Source of the DNA: Rhodopirellula sp.
GTDB lineage: Bacteria > Planctomycetota > Planctomycetia > Pirellulales > Pirellulaceae
DNA length: 23,811 bases
Reading direction: 5' to 3'
Assembly: GCA_002712845.1 (NCBI GenBank)
Contig: PAUV01000079.1
Span: 1-23,811, forward strand
A program made the translations under genes and the position numbers. The notes under the pieces are model-generated. The model did no database searches. It saw nothing but the letters and a program-made list of their open reading frames with translations, and was not told the DNA's origin. Positions 1 to 7,735 of the stretch are shown here, in pieces. The first letter of the stretch is position 1. Each line of letters begins with the position of its first letter.

Positions 1-74
1 TCAGCGCTCTCGTCAGCGCTCTCGTCAGCGCTCTCGTCAGCGCTCTCGTCAGCGCTCTCGTCAGCGCTCTCGTC
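1..74. repeat. 12-bp tandem repeat coding for (DESA)n
   Basis: Six identical copies of TCAGCGCTCTCG fill positions 1-72 and run into the window edge, so the true copy number is unknown. On the minus strand, in the frame of the response regulator, each unit reads Asp-Glu-Ser-Ala. Copy-number change would lengthen or shorten the tail by four residues without breaking the frame. Identity at the nucleotide level suggests recent expansion by slippage. Confidence 0.95.
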
Positions 75-857
75 ACTGTTCTGAGCGTTCTCCTGGGCGA
101 CGTCTTCTCCAAGATCCTTTGTAGCGGTGCTGTTGGCAGGATGTTGGATGAATCTGTAGCCAGCATCTCGGATGGTCAGCAGGTAGACAGGAGTTGTCGT
201 ATCGGGTTCGATGATTTTCCGTAATCTCGCAATGAATTGGTCGACAGCTCTGGTTTGTATATTGCCGGGTAGATCCCAGACCTCGGTCAGCAATTCGTTT
301 CGGCTGATCACTCGATCTTTGTGTTCCGCAAAGTATTTGAGTAACTTCAATTCTTTCGGAGTCATTCTCACTGCCTGGTCAGAGACTGTCGCTTCATGCG
401 TTTCAAAATTGACTCTGACATTGCCGAAATCAAGTTCGACAATCGCATCGGGCGTTTTGGCAGTTTTTGCGGGCTTTGGCTTGCTGCGGCCAACTTGGAG
501 CAAGTTCTTGATGCGACTCAGTAGTTCATCTAATTCAAATGGCTTGCTCATGTATTGGTTCGCGCCGACATCGAAACCCCGCGTCCGATCTTCTGCAAGA
601 GTTCTCGCTGAGAGCATCAGTACCGGAGTCGTCACTCCCGCATCGCGGATCGTTTCGCAAACCGTGTAACCACTCAAGCCCGGAAGCATAAGGTCCAAGA
701 CAATGAGGTCGATTGACTCACCATTGTTGTTCACCATGCGCAGGGCAGTGGCACCATCTTCGACCAGGGTAACACGATAATTTTCAGCTTCGAGGTTGTA
801 CTTGATACCAACCCCGAGGTGTTTCTCATCTTCAACGACGAGGATGTGTTGCCGCAT
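1..857 (-). CDS. OmpR/PhoB-type response regulator, 3' end outside the window
   Basis: Reading down from the ATG at 857, the frame stays open to the left edge (285 complete codons, no stop), so the C-terminus is missing. The N-terminal receiver domain (about residues 4-118) starts MRQHILVVEDE and keeps the acidic pocket residue D10, the phospho-acceptor D55 (in LIVLDLMLPG), S83 and K105 (in KPF). A winged-helix DNA-binding domain follows at about 140-240, with motifs MTPKELKLLKYF, SRNELLTEVW and AVDQFIARLRKII. The protein should be a DNA-binding transcription regulator phosphorylated by the histidine kinase encoded 18 bp upstream in the same operon. Its oddity is the tail after residue 260, which turns acidic and then becomes at least six exact DESA units, unlike normal PhoB-class proteins that end just after the winged helix. 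Family assignment is secure; the regulon is unknown. Confidence 0.93.
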   Translation of the reverse strand, partial: MRQHILVVEDEKHLGVGIKYNLEAENYRVTLVEDGATALRMVNNNGESIDLIVLDLMLPGLSGYTVCETIRDAGVTTPVLMLSARTLAEDRTRGFDVGANQYMSKPFELDELLSRIKNLLQVGRSKPKPAKTAKTPDAIVELDFGNVRVNFETHEATVSDQAVRMTPKELKLLKYFAEHKDRVISRNELLTEVWDLPGNIQTRAVDQFIARLRKIIEPDTTTPVYLLTIRDAGYRFIQHPANSTATKDLGEDVAQENAQNSDESADESADESADESADESADESA

Positions 858-875
858 GACAGTCTCGTTCTCAAA

Positions 876-1832
876 TTAATTAGTGTGACTTGTCTCTCGA
901 TTGTCTGGCACCTCTGCGGGAACGACGCCGCCTAGCGTCACCTCAAATTCCGTTCCTGTTCCCATCTCGCGGTCCTGCAGGCGAATAGATCCTCCAAGAC
1001 TCTTAACTACATTTCGAACCAAATACAGGCCCAGTCCAGTTCCCGGCGTGCTGCGTTCCAGTTCATTACCAAGGCGGATGAACCGTCCAAAAATTTTTCG
1101 TCTTTGATTGGCTGGGATGCCGGGGCCATTGTCGATGATGGACACAACAACATTCTGATCAGCTACTAGCTGTACTTGGATTCTTACCTCTGGCATGGCG
1201 CCGGAGTATTTGACGGCGTTATCAATAAGATTGCGGAAGAGAATCTCTAGCTGTATCAACCGACTCCTTAACTGGATTTCCCCGCATTCAATGGTGACAG
1301 TTTCTTCTGGCAACCGATAGCGGACACAGATTGAGGATCCACACTGTTTTAAAAGTTCATCCAGATCAACCAACTCATCGTCGGCGACGTCACCACCCCG
1401 GTCGATTCGAGCGGCGTCCAACAGGTGATTGATCAGCAGGTCAAGTCGCTCGACGTCCTCCAACATGAATTGGTGGAAATCCTGTTGTTGCTGTGCATCA
1501 ACACTGTGACGAGTCATGGTTTGTAAGTAGAGTTTCAATGATGCAATCGGGCTTTTCAGCTCGTGGGTGACCGCGTCAATGAAGTTAGACTGCCGCTGGT
1601 TTAGTTTGACAGCCTTGACCGTTAGCGTTAGGTAGGCGATCACGCCGGCGAGAACGCCAATGAGTAGGACAGTTCCCGTAGAAAGGATTACCCAAAAGGC
1701 CACGGAGGATTCGAGATTTCCGGTTGCGCCGAGCACATTGCCCAAGATCCAGACGCCGGCCAAAATAACAACCAGCACGATCATGACAACGCCAAGCGTG
1801 ATCGGGGCTTTCAGGCTGCGGCGTTCAAGCAT
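876..1832 (-). CDS. Sensor histidine kinase with a very short external loop
   Basis: This 318-aa protein has two membrane segments (about residues 12-34 and 45-68) joined by only about ten residues, and no recognisable periplasmic sensor domain. The HisKA dimerisation helix carries the phospho-acceptor H90 in FIDAVTHELKSPIASL. The HATPase_c domain follows, with the N box (RNLIDNAVKYS, N205), G1 box (DNGPGIP, 234-240), F box (KIFGRF, about 246-251) and G2 box (GTGLGLY, 264-270), so all catalytic boxes look intact. The gene ends 18 bp before the response regulator, and the two form an HK-RR operon. Topology suggests an intramembrane-sensing kinase, which reads membrane state or a partner protein rather than a soluble ligand. 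No strong Shine-Dalgarno sequence precedes the ATG at 1832. Confidence 0.94.
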   Translation of the reverse strand: MLERRSLKAPITLGVVMIVLVVILAGVWILGNVLGATGNLESSVAFWVILSTGTVLLIGVLAGVIAYLTLTVKAVKLNQRQSNFIDAVTHELKSPIASLKLYLQTMTRHSVDAQQQQDFHQFMLEDVERLDLLINHLLDAARIDRGGDVADDELVDLDELLKQCGSSICVRYRLPEETVTIECGEIQLRSRLIQLEILFRNLIDNAVKYSGAMPEVRIQVQLVADQNVVVSIIDNGPGIPANQRRKIFGRFIRLGNELERSTPGTGLGLYLVRNVVKSLGGSIRLQDREMGTGTEFEVTLGGVVPAEVPDNRETSHTN

Positions 1833-1926
1833 GGTAAGGTCATCTGAGAGTTTGACGCGGAATGAAACGTAGGATTCGATAGCCGCTAATGCTCGGAAAA
1901 ACTCGCGGGTACAAGCAGGCTGCGGG

Positions 1927-1978
1927 GTAAGCTTACGGTGAACTGTCTGAACTTATCAGCTCGGTAACATAATGTAAC
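1927..1978. promoter_or_regulatory. Candidate operator region between divergent operons
   Basis: The non-coding gap 1833-2127 separates the HK-RR operon from the ABC operon. It contains a perfect 10-bp palindrome, GTAAGCTTAC (1927-1936), and two direct GTAAC repeats (1964-1968 and 1974-1978) whose starts are 10 bp apart, one helical turn. OmpR-class regulators usually bind direct repeats spaced about one turn, so this is a plausible binding site for the adjacent response regulator. The assignment is inferred from pattern and position alone. No clear -35/-10 pair was identified in the gap. Confidence 0.4.
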
Positions 1979-2127
1979 GGACGCCTGTTGCTGGGAGCTG
2001 CGAATCGATTCGGGTGGCTATTTTGCGTAACTCAACGCATTTGGGACACTTGGGGCGTGACGTTCGCTCGCCCAAGCGTAATAATAACGAAAACTGATGC
2101 TTTGCCTGTGTGGCCGAATGGAGAGTA

Positions 2128-2574
2128 ATGGTGAGCGCCGAAACCCGGACGCGACGCTTCTCAGAAAGAACGATCCGTCAAGTGAATCTTGACTGCAAAC
2201 GCGCGATGATTCGTGGCAGGTTCTGTCCAGATCGAAGCGAAGTTGCACAGCAGCGTTGCGTCGCTGATCAGCACGAGGGCGACCACGCCTTTGGAAGTCA
2301 ACTCTGGTACTTCGAGGGGTGGGGAGTCGATTTGTATGATCAAAGACACACTGTCTTTGGAGTCGTGGAATACTCGCTTCAATACGGTTTGCATGAACTG
2401 GTCGAAGATGCCGTTTTTGGGTCGGAAGACCAGCGGACGCGTTATCGCCAAATGTATGACGACGATAAGCAGAAAGCGACGTGGCACCACCCGTCCCACC
2501 GCTGGCTCGCTATGGGTGTGGTTTTGATGGCCGTTATCAGCTTGACCTATTTGATGATCGCGACACTTAAGTGA
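2128..2574 (+). CDS. Small C-terminally membrane-anchored hypothetical protein of the ABC operon
   Basis: I do not recognise this family. The chosen ATG at 2128 gives 148 aa and has GGAGAG just upstream (2120-2125); a GTG at 2110 would add six residues but lacks a ribosome site. The body is soluble and mixed-charge, rich in Tyr, His and acidic residues (for example FGVVEYSLQYGLHELVED). A single hydrophobic segment, about residues 127-147, ends the protein, which suggests a tail anchor with the body in the cytoplasm. The TGA stop overlaps the GTG start of the ATPase gene (GTGA, 2571-2574), a sign of translational coupling and of a shared role with the transporter. A regulatory or accessory subunit is possible, but nothing in the sequence names a function. 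Confidence 0.75.
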   Translation: MVSAETRTRRFSERTIRQVNLDCKRAMIRGRFCPDRSEVAQQRCVADQHEGDHAFGSQLWYFEGWGVDLYDQRHTVFGVVEYSLQYGLHELVEDAVFGSEDQRTRYRQMYDDDKQKATWHHPSHRWLAMGVVLMAVISLTYLMIATLK

Positions 2575-3587
2575 ATTTGAAACCTACTACTGATGACCCC
2601 ATTGTTCATGTCGAAAACGTCGCGAAATGCTACAGCAAGTGGTCGCTTGTTGGAAACCGCAGGGTTCACGCGTTAAAAGGCATCTCGCTCGAAGCGTCTC
2701 GGGGAGAGGTGTTTGGCTTACTCGGTCCAAATGGGGCCGGAAAAACAACGTTGGTCAAAGTACTGTTAGGCGTCGTTCGGCCGACTTCGGGTAAAGCTGC
2801 TGTCTTTGGAAAGGTGGCTGGTTCTAAGTTTTCCCGCAGCAAGATTGGTTATTTGCCCGAAACACTGCGTGTCGATCGGCATCACACCGCCCGAACGGCG
2901 TTGAGGTTTTACGGTCGTTTGAGCACGATGTCCAAGAAGCAAATCGACAAGCGAAGCGACGAGTTGTTGGAACTGGTTGGCTTGCAAGGTCGTGATCGGG
3001 AACCGCTGAAGAGATTCAGTAAGGGTATGAATCAGCGGCTCGGATTAGCGCAGGCGTTAATTCATGACCCTGATTTACTCGTGCTGGATGAGCCCACGGA
3101 CGGCTTAGATCCCGTAGGACGCAGTGAAGTCAGGAAGGTGATCGAGCGTTTGAGCGCGGCAGGTAAGACGATTTTTCTAAACAGTCACATCCTGCAGGAA
3201 GTGGAAGTCGTGTGTACTCGTGTTGCTGTTCTTGCCGGCGGCGAAATACGTGGTTCAGGCACAATTGCCGATCTGGCTGGCAAGCAGGACGCCGATGTCG
3301 TTCTTTTGGATGTCTGTTTTCATGATCAGGCTGCTGCAGATCAGTTCATCAAGGGAGCGGCGGAGAGTCATCCGGACTTAGGCCTGGGACTTGACCCCAA
3401 TGGCTCGCCCCGAGGCACGCACCGACTTATTGGAAAGGTGAATCAGCAGCACTCTGTCGATCAGATTGTTGATCTTGTGCGGGACGGGGGCGTCTCGATA
3501 GCGCGACTCGATATCAAGCGGCCGAGTTTGGAAGACACGTTCATGAAATTAGTCGGAAGTGCGACACGAGAGGATTCTGGCTCATGA
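2571..3587 (+). CDS. ABC transporter ATP-binding protein (ABC-2 type)
   Basis: This 338-aa ATPase powers the membrane partner encoded next. It has a Walker A motif GPNGAGKTT (52-60), an ABC signature in the variant form SKGMNQR (about 150-156), Walker B LLVLDEP with the catalytic E174 (169-175), a D-loop (GLDP) and the switch H206 in NSHILQE. The segment where the Q-loop is expected reads IGYLPE, as often seen in NatA/CcmA-like ATPases. A C-terminal region of about 100 residues beyond the nucleotide-binding core is typical of ABC-2 ATPases. The GTG start overlaps the stop of the preceding gene, and its own stop overlaps the permease start (ATGA, 3584-3587), so the three genes form one translationally coupled unit. 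The substrate is not evident. Confidence 0.95.
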   Translation: MNLKPTTDDPIVHVENVAKCYSKWSLVGNRRVHALKGISLEASRGEVFGLLGPNGAGKTTLVKVLLGVVRPTSGKAAVFGKVAGSKFSRSKIGYLPETLRVDRHHTARTALRFYGRLSTMSKKQIDKRSDELLELVGLQGRDREPLKRFSKGMNQRLGLAQALIHDPDLLVLDEPTDGLDPVGRSEVRKVIERLSAAGKTIFLNSHILQEVEVVCTRVAVLAGGEIRGSGTIADLAGKQDADVVLLDVCFHDQAAADQFIKGAAESHPDLGLGLDPNGSPRGTHRLIGKVNQQHSVDQIVDLVRDGGVSIARLDIKRPSLEDTFMKLVGSATREDSGS

Positions 3588-5926
3588 AACCGTATCTAGC
3601 GATCATTCAAGATTCTTTTCATTCCGCGCTTTCATCGCGTGTTCTGTGGATAGCATTTTTTGCGATTTGGCTTGTCCTGGCTGCCCTGGCTCCGTTTGGG
3701 TATCAGGAGGATCTGACCGCTGATTTCCGCGGTGCCCGTGATCTGGCGAACCGAGGTCGACTCAGGGGATTGTTGGCACAGGGCCTGAAGGATCCTGAAT
3801 TGGCTGACACCGCGGTGGGAAGATTGGCTGCGGCGATGCCTGAAAACATCGCTGAAGAGTTGAACGCGGTTAGTGAAGGTAAGGAGACGACGCTTCGAAC
3901 CTCTGAATACGCAGACGCTTTGAATAAGTGTCTTGATGATGAAAGCTGGTACGACGAAGAGGCTTGGACGCCTACTTTAAGGCTGGCTGAGTTGCGTGAA
4001 CTAGATGAATTGCCTGATGAAGAACTCGATGAATCGAGGCGCCGACGCCGTGCACGCCTGAGAATCGAAGCCGCAATGCCCGGTGTCTTTGCAACACGCT
4101 CGGCGAAATCCATCAGTCTCACTTATGCGGGTTTCGATTTCCCTGCTGAATTCGCTCTCGACAAAACACGATTCGTGGGGATCATTAACCAGTTCGTCGT
4201 GCCGCTCATCATTGACTGGTTGCTTGGTTTCATTCTGATTTTTCTCGGGATACTTGTCACCGCTTCGATGATCCCCGATATGTTGCAACCTGGGTCGTTG
4301 CACCTGTTGCTCAGCAAGCCTGTTTCAAGGTCGATGCTGTTGATTAGCAAATTCATTGGCGGCTGTGCCTTTGTATTCTTGTGTGTCATTCAGCTTGTCG
4401 TCGGGCTGTATTTAGTGGCTGGGCTCCGACTTGATATATGGAATGCGAGATTATTGTGGTGCATTCCTGTTTCTGTATTTCTCTTCTCGGTTTTCTACAG
4501 TGTTTCTGTGCTTGCCGGGATGCGTTGGCGATCGCCCATTTTGGCTATTGGCGTCACGACCATGTTTGGTGGAATCTGTTTTGTTGTGGGGATCATTGGT
4601 GGGGTGTTTGACGGATTCGTCACCGGGCCAGCACGGATTAAATCCATGGCGGTTTTGGGGGATGTGACGTTTGCCAGTACTCAGGGCAGTGGTCTGACTC
4701 GGTATGACAAAAATACCAATGAGTGGGTCGAAATATTCAGCAGCGGCGCGATCAGTATGGACCGCGTCATTCCACCCGTCGTCATCGATCAAGACACCAT
4801 TGTCACGTCAAGAACCACTGGAGGGCGGATGAATCCATTCGGTTCAGGTTCTTCAGATTTGTTGGTGCTAAGCGCAGACAATGATTGGGAACCCGAGCCG
4901 AGTCTGGGGCTGCCGCCTGCAACCGTGCGTCTTTACAAGGCTGCTGACTCTTTGCTCACGCTGAGTGGAAGCAGTCTGAATCAGACTGGTATCGCCGGGG
5001 TACTTGCGGCTGCGGGTGAAGAGCGAGCAGACGAGGATGAAGAAGAACAAATTCCAGAAACGCCCGACGCGACGGGTGGATTGCTCGGTCGGCTGGGCAG
5101 CATGTTGGGGGTGGCGCCTGCCGGCTTCACGTCGGTTCTTCCGCGAGGAATGGCAGTTGCCCCGCCAATAGTCATTATTGTTAGTCCCAGTGGAAGCGAT
5201 TTGTATCTTCTAAGTCGAGCGAGGATGCTTCGTTTTGCACGATCAGAAGATGATCAGTCTTGGACTCAGGCCGCTGAGCGTGAGTTGGAGGGGGATCCTT
5301 CGATTGCGGGAGTGATTGCGGTCTCGGGCGCCGTCGTGATGGTTTCGCGTGCTGAGCAACCAATCGAGCTGTTTGACAGTGAAAACCTTGAACCGATTGC
5401 GAAGGTGGAATTATCGGATCGCTTGTTGCCAACTTCAGTCGTTGGAATGGGTGACAGCCGCTTCATGCTGCTTACAAGCGATGCCAGATGTAGGCTTGTC
5501 GCCCCCAAGGATGACGCAGACGATATATTTGTTCTGAGCGACGGCGTAGGGCCCAGCACGGTGGAAGCAATTACCTATGATGCCGAGCAAAACCTTGTCT
5601 ACGTAGCCCACCACACGGATCAGGTGGACATGCTGAATGCTGATGACTTGTCAAAGCAGAGTGAGATAACCCCCTCGCTGAGCGTTTGGCGGCGGGTTGA
5701 TAAATATCTCATCAGTCCTCTGCGTTTTGTTATTCCGCAGACTGGCGAGCTGGGAGAGACAATTGGCTCGATTGTCAGTGGCAAGTCAGCGATAACGGTT
5801 CGCGATGCATCTGGTCAAGAACAAGTGGTGCGTTATGACATTCTGCGGCCTGTCTTCAGTTGCTCTCTCTTCATCGGCGTCATGTTGATGATTAACTGCA
5901 TCTACTTTGGCACCAGAGATTACTAA
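3584..5926 (+). CDS. ABC-2-type permease with a large inserted external domain
   Basis: This 780-aa protein is much longer than a usual ABC-2 permease. Predicted membrane segments by eye are about 19-37, 203-228, 255-280, 287-311, 318-342 and 755-775. With both termini in the cytoplasm, the first loop (40-200, very acidic near DELPDEELDE and then Arg-rich) and the long stretch 345-752 lie outside. Residues 230-255 (PDMLQPG, LLLSKPVSRSMLLISK) resemble the cytoplasmic coupling region seen in planctomycete ABC-2 permeases. The 345-752 insert has repeated beta-strand-like phrases (for example SGSDLYLLSRARMLRF and NLVYVAHHTDQVDML) that suggest a propeller or sensor-like fold, but no family is recognised. 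The gene is coupled to the ATPase gene through ATGA. The transported substrate is unknown. Confidence 0.88.
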   Translation: MKPYLAIIQDSFHSALSSRVLWIAFFAIWLVLAALAPFGYQEDLTADFRGARDLANRGRLRGLLAQGLKDPELADTAVGRLAAAMPENIAEELNAVSEGKETTLRTSEYADALNKCLDDESWYDEEAWTPTLRLAELRELDELPDEELDESRRRRRARLRIEAAMPGVFATRSAKSISLTYAGFDFPAEFALDKTRFVGIINQFVVPLIIDWLLGFILIFLGILVTASMIPDMLQPGSLHLLLSKPVSRSMLLISKFIGGCAFVFLCVIQLVVGLYLVAGLRLDIWNARLLWCIPVSVFLFSVFYSVSVLAGMRWRSPILAIGVTTMFGGICFVVGIIGGVFDGFVTGPARIKSMAVLGDVTFASTQGSGLTRYDKNTNEWVEIFSSGAISMDRVIPPVVIDQDTIVTSRTTGGRMNPFGSGSSDLLVLSADNDWEPEPSLGLPPATVRLYKAADSLLTLSGSSLNQTGIAGVLAAAGEERADEDEEEQIPETPDATGGLLGRLGSMLGVAPAGFTSVLPRGMAVAPPIVIIVSPSGSDLYLLSRARMLRFARSEDDQSWTQAAERELEGDPSIAGVIAVSGAVVMVSRAEQPIELFDSENLEPIAKVELSDRLLPTSVVGMGDSRFMLLTSDARCRLVAPKDDADDIFVLSDGVGPSTVEAITYDAEQNLVYVAHHTDQVDMLNADDLSKQSEITPSLSVWRRVDKYLISPLRFVIPQTGELGETIGSIVSGKSAITVRDASGQEQVVRYDILRPVFSCSLFIGVMLMINCIYFGTRDY

Positions 5927-5997
5927 AGCGATACTCAGCTACCGTGTTGTTTTCGCCGGACGTTCGGACCTGGTATTTCTCCAAAGGTTTTTCCCGC

Positions 5998-6030
5998 TGC
6001 AACGGCGAATGCCGTTGCGACTCTTGTTTT
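5998..6030 (+). terminator. Probable rho-independent terminator of the ABC operon
   Basis: GCAACGGC (5999-6006) and GCCGTTGC (6011-6018) form a perfect 8-bp stem around a GAAT loop, followed by GACTCTTGTTTT. The stem lies about 70 bp after the permease stop. The T tract is interrupted, so efficiency may be moderate. Confidence 0.6.
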
Positions 6031-6121
6031 AAATGTTGTGCTCAACGCCCGAGCCGTGGAGATAGCGGGACGCTTAACACGGTATTCTCGGGTGGTGCAG
6101 TCAGGACCTCACCTACGCGAA

Positions 6122-7420
6122 TCACTTCACGATGCGATACAGCTTGTGACGGCTGCGTAGCAGCAGTGATTCCTGGTAGGGGATCGGGCTTGCGACCGTG
6201 AAGGGCTCGTCATCCGAGATCACATTTTTTGAAACAACCGCGGGTTGATCTGCATTAAGGGGTCCGAGCACGAATGTGGTTCCATTCTCCTGAGTAACGT
6301 AAAGGTGGTTGCCCGCTAGCAGTGGTGAACTGCTGTAACCACCGCGCGACTTGGGTAGTTTTACTTCCCATTCCGATTTTCCAGTTGCGAGGTTGACGCA
6401 TGTGATTGTGCCTTTGGTTGATTTTCCATCTGAAACTACATAGGCACGACCTTGATATGCAGCGGGTGTAGGGACGTCACTGCCCAGATCATCACGGAAC
6501 CAAAGGATCGCATCTTTGCCCTTGCCGTCGGCAAGCGAGTCGATATCCACTGCGGTCAGTGTGTCTCCTCTCGCGTAGGGGCAGAGAATGACGTTGCCGT
6601 CTGCAACAGGTGAAGAAATTGATCGCCAATATTGCTCTTGGTTTGGATTGAAACCCCCAAGTTTCCCGAGCAGTTTGCCGTCACTTGCGCGGTTGATTGT
6701 CAAGTGATCCGCGCCCATGACTGCGATTGCTTCTTCACCTTTGACTGAAACGACGACGGGTGTTGAGTAACTTTGGGCAGCTTCCTCGGGGGCATTCAGA
6801 ACTCGATCAACTTTCCATAGTTCCTCACCGGTGTTTTTGTCAAATGCAACCAGATAACTTGGACCTGATTGCATGACCGCAACCACAATCGCTGATTCCG
6901 TTAGGACAGGCGACGATCCGAGGTCCCACCAAAGCGTGTCTTCACCAAACAGTGATTGAAGATTCTTCGACCAGCGGACTTTTCCACTGGAGTCGACTGA
7001 GGCCAAATCGCCACTTCGAAAGTAAGCAAAGACATGGTCACCGTCGACGATCGGGGAGGGGTTGCTGCCGCTACCTTTGCGGTGCTTGCCACCTCGGTCG
7101 CTTCCCAGGGCCACGGCCCATTTCTGTTTCCCTGTTTCCAAGTCAAAGGCAAGTAATTGATTCTTGTCCTGAATTCCTGTCGTTATGTAGGCCGTTTTGT
7201 TCGCGGTGACGGGGGTGCTGCCGCCTAGTCCGGGCAGTTCCTTTTCCCATGCAATTCCCTGATCCTGAGACCATTGCGTTGGGAAATTATTCCCAGTTGC
7301 GACACCATTTTGGGATTTACCGCGCCACTGCGGCCACGAGTCCTCCGCGGAGGCGGTCGTTGCCAAGGCAGGTAAAATGGTGACGAATGCGAAAAACGTT
7401 TGGGGAATTCGACGCCGCAT
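6122..7420 (-). CDS. Secreted PQQ-like beta-propeller protein
   Basis: The ATG at 7420 is preferred because it begins a clean signal peptide (MRRRIPQTFFAFVTILPA, cleavage near TASA/EDS); a TTG 45 bp upstream would only add a polar stretch in front of it. The 432-aa product starts its mature part with WPQWRG, a hallmark of planctomycete PQQ_2/BamB-like propellers. At least three blades show the A/C-x-D/N-x-x-T-G-x-x-x-W pattern: AFDLETGKQKW, AFDKNTGEELW and CVNLATGKSEW. Family members are non-enzymatic or dehydrogenase-like propellers of the cell envelope; no catalytic residues for a PQQ dehydrogenase are recognisable here, so a binding or scaffold role is more likely. It is convergent with the ABC operon and divergent from the TPR gene, and appears to be monocistronic. 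Confidence 0.88.
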   Translation of the reverse strand: MRRRIPQTFFAFVTILPALATTASAEDSWPQWRGKSQNGVATGNNFPTQWSQDQGIAWEKELPGLGGSTPVTANKTAYITTGIQDKNQLLAFDLETGKQKWAVALGSDRGGKHRKGSGSNPSPIVDGDHVFAYFRSGDLASVDSSGKVRWSKNLQSLFGEDTLWWDLGSSPVLTESAIVVAVMQSGPSYLVAFDKNTGEELWKVDRVLNAPEEAAQSYSTPVVVSVKGEEAIAVMGADHLTINRASDGKLLGKLGGFNPNQEQYWRSISSPVADGNVILCPYARGDTLTAVDIDSLADGKGKDAILWFRDDLGSDVPTPAAYQGRAYVVSDGKSTKGTITCVNLATGKSEWEVKLPKSRGGYSSSPLLAGNHLYVTQENGTTFVLGPLNADQPAVVSKNVISDDEPFTVASPIPYQESLLLRSRHKLYRIVK

Positions 7421-7735
7421 GGTGGAGATTTCGCTCTGGTTTGAGGGTGGGCAGGTGTGTGCCAAGCACTGTGCACATTAGCACCGTGTGGTCTTGTTTT
7501 CAAAACGGCTGGCACACAGTCTCAAGATCATAGTGACTGGTGATTACAGGGGGGGAGCCCACCTTGAACGGATTTTCGTCACTCCGCTGAATGCTTTGTC
7601 GCTATCGGCTCTTGTTAGCCGGATAAACTATAATGGACCATTCGGCAGACAGTGTGCTGCTTTTGGGGGGTAGCGGTTGCCTTTTTCGGGTAGTCGGGAT
7701 TTAACTCATGGACCGAGCTCAGGATAGATGCAGTT
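7421..7735. other. 315-bp divergent intergenic region
   Basis: No convincing gene is seen here. The region must hold promoters for the PQQ-like gene (leftward) and the TPR gene (rightward). A perfect TATAAT lies at 7629-7634 on the plus strand, about 100 bp before the TPR start, but no good -35 sits 16-18 bp upstream, so it is only a weak promoter candidate. Two G runs (seven at 7549-7555, six near 7665) are noticeable but have no clear function. Confidence 0.5.

Noticed and set aside
1..74. Possible CRISPR-like array
   Set aside because: The repeats are directly tandem with no spacers and are in frame with a protein-coding gene.
211..669. 152-aa open frame on the plus strand
   Set aside because: It lies antisense to the response regulator, whose motifs are complete on the minus strand; no ribosome site or family signature.
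2018..2248. 76-aa minus-strand frame across the divergent gap
   Set aside because: No ribosome site or recognisable domain, and it overlaps the start of the better-supported small membrane protein gene.
5944..6201. 85-aa plus-strand frame after the permease
   Set aside because: It overlaps the terminator stem and the PQQ-like gene end, with no family features.
7629..7634. Perfect TATAAT as a promoter for the TPR gene
   Set aside because: No suitable -35 lies at the right distance, so it is noted in the intergenic entry but not called as a promoter.
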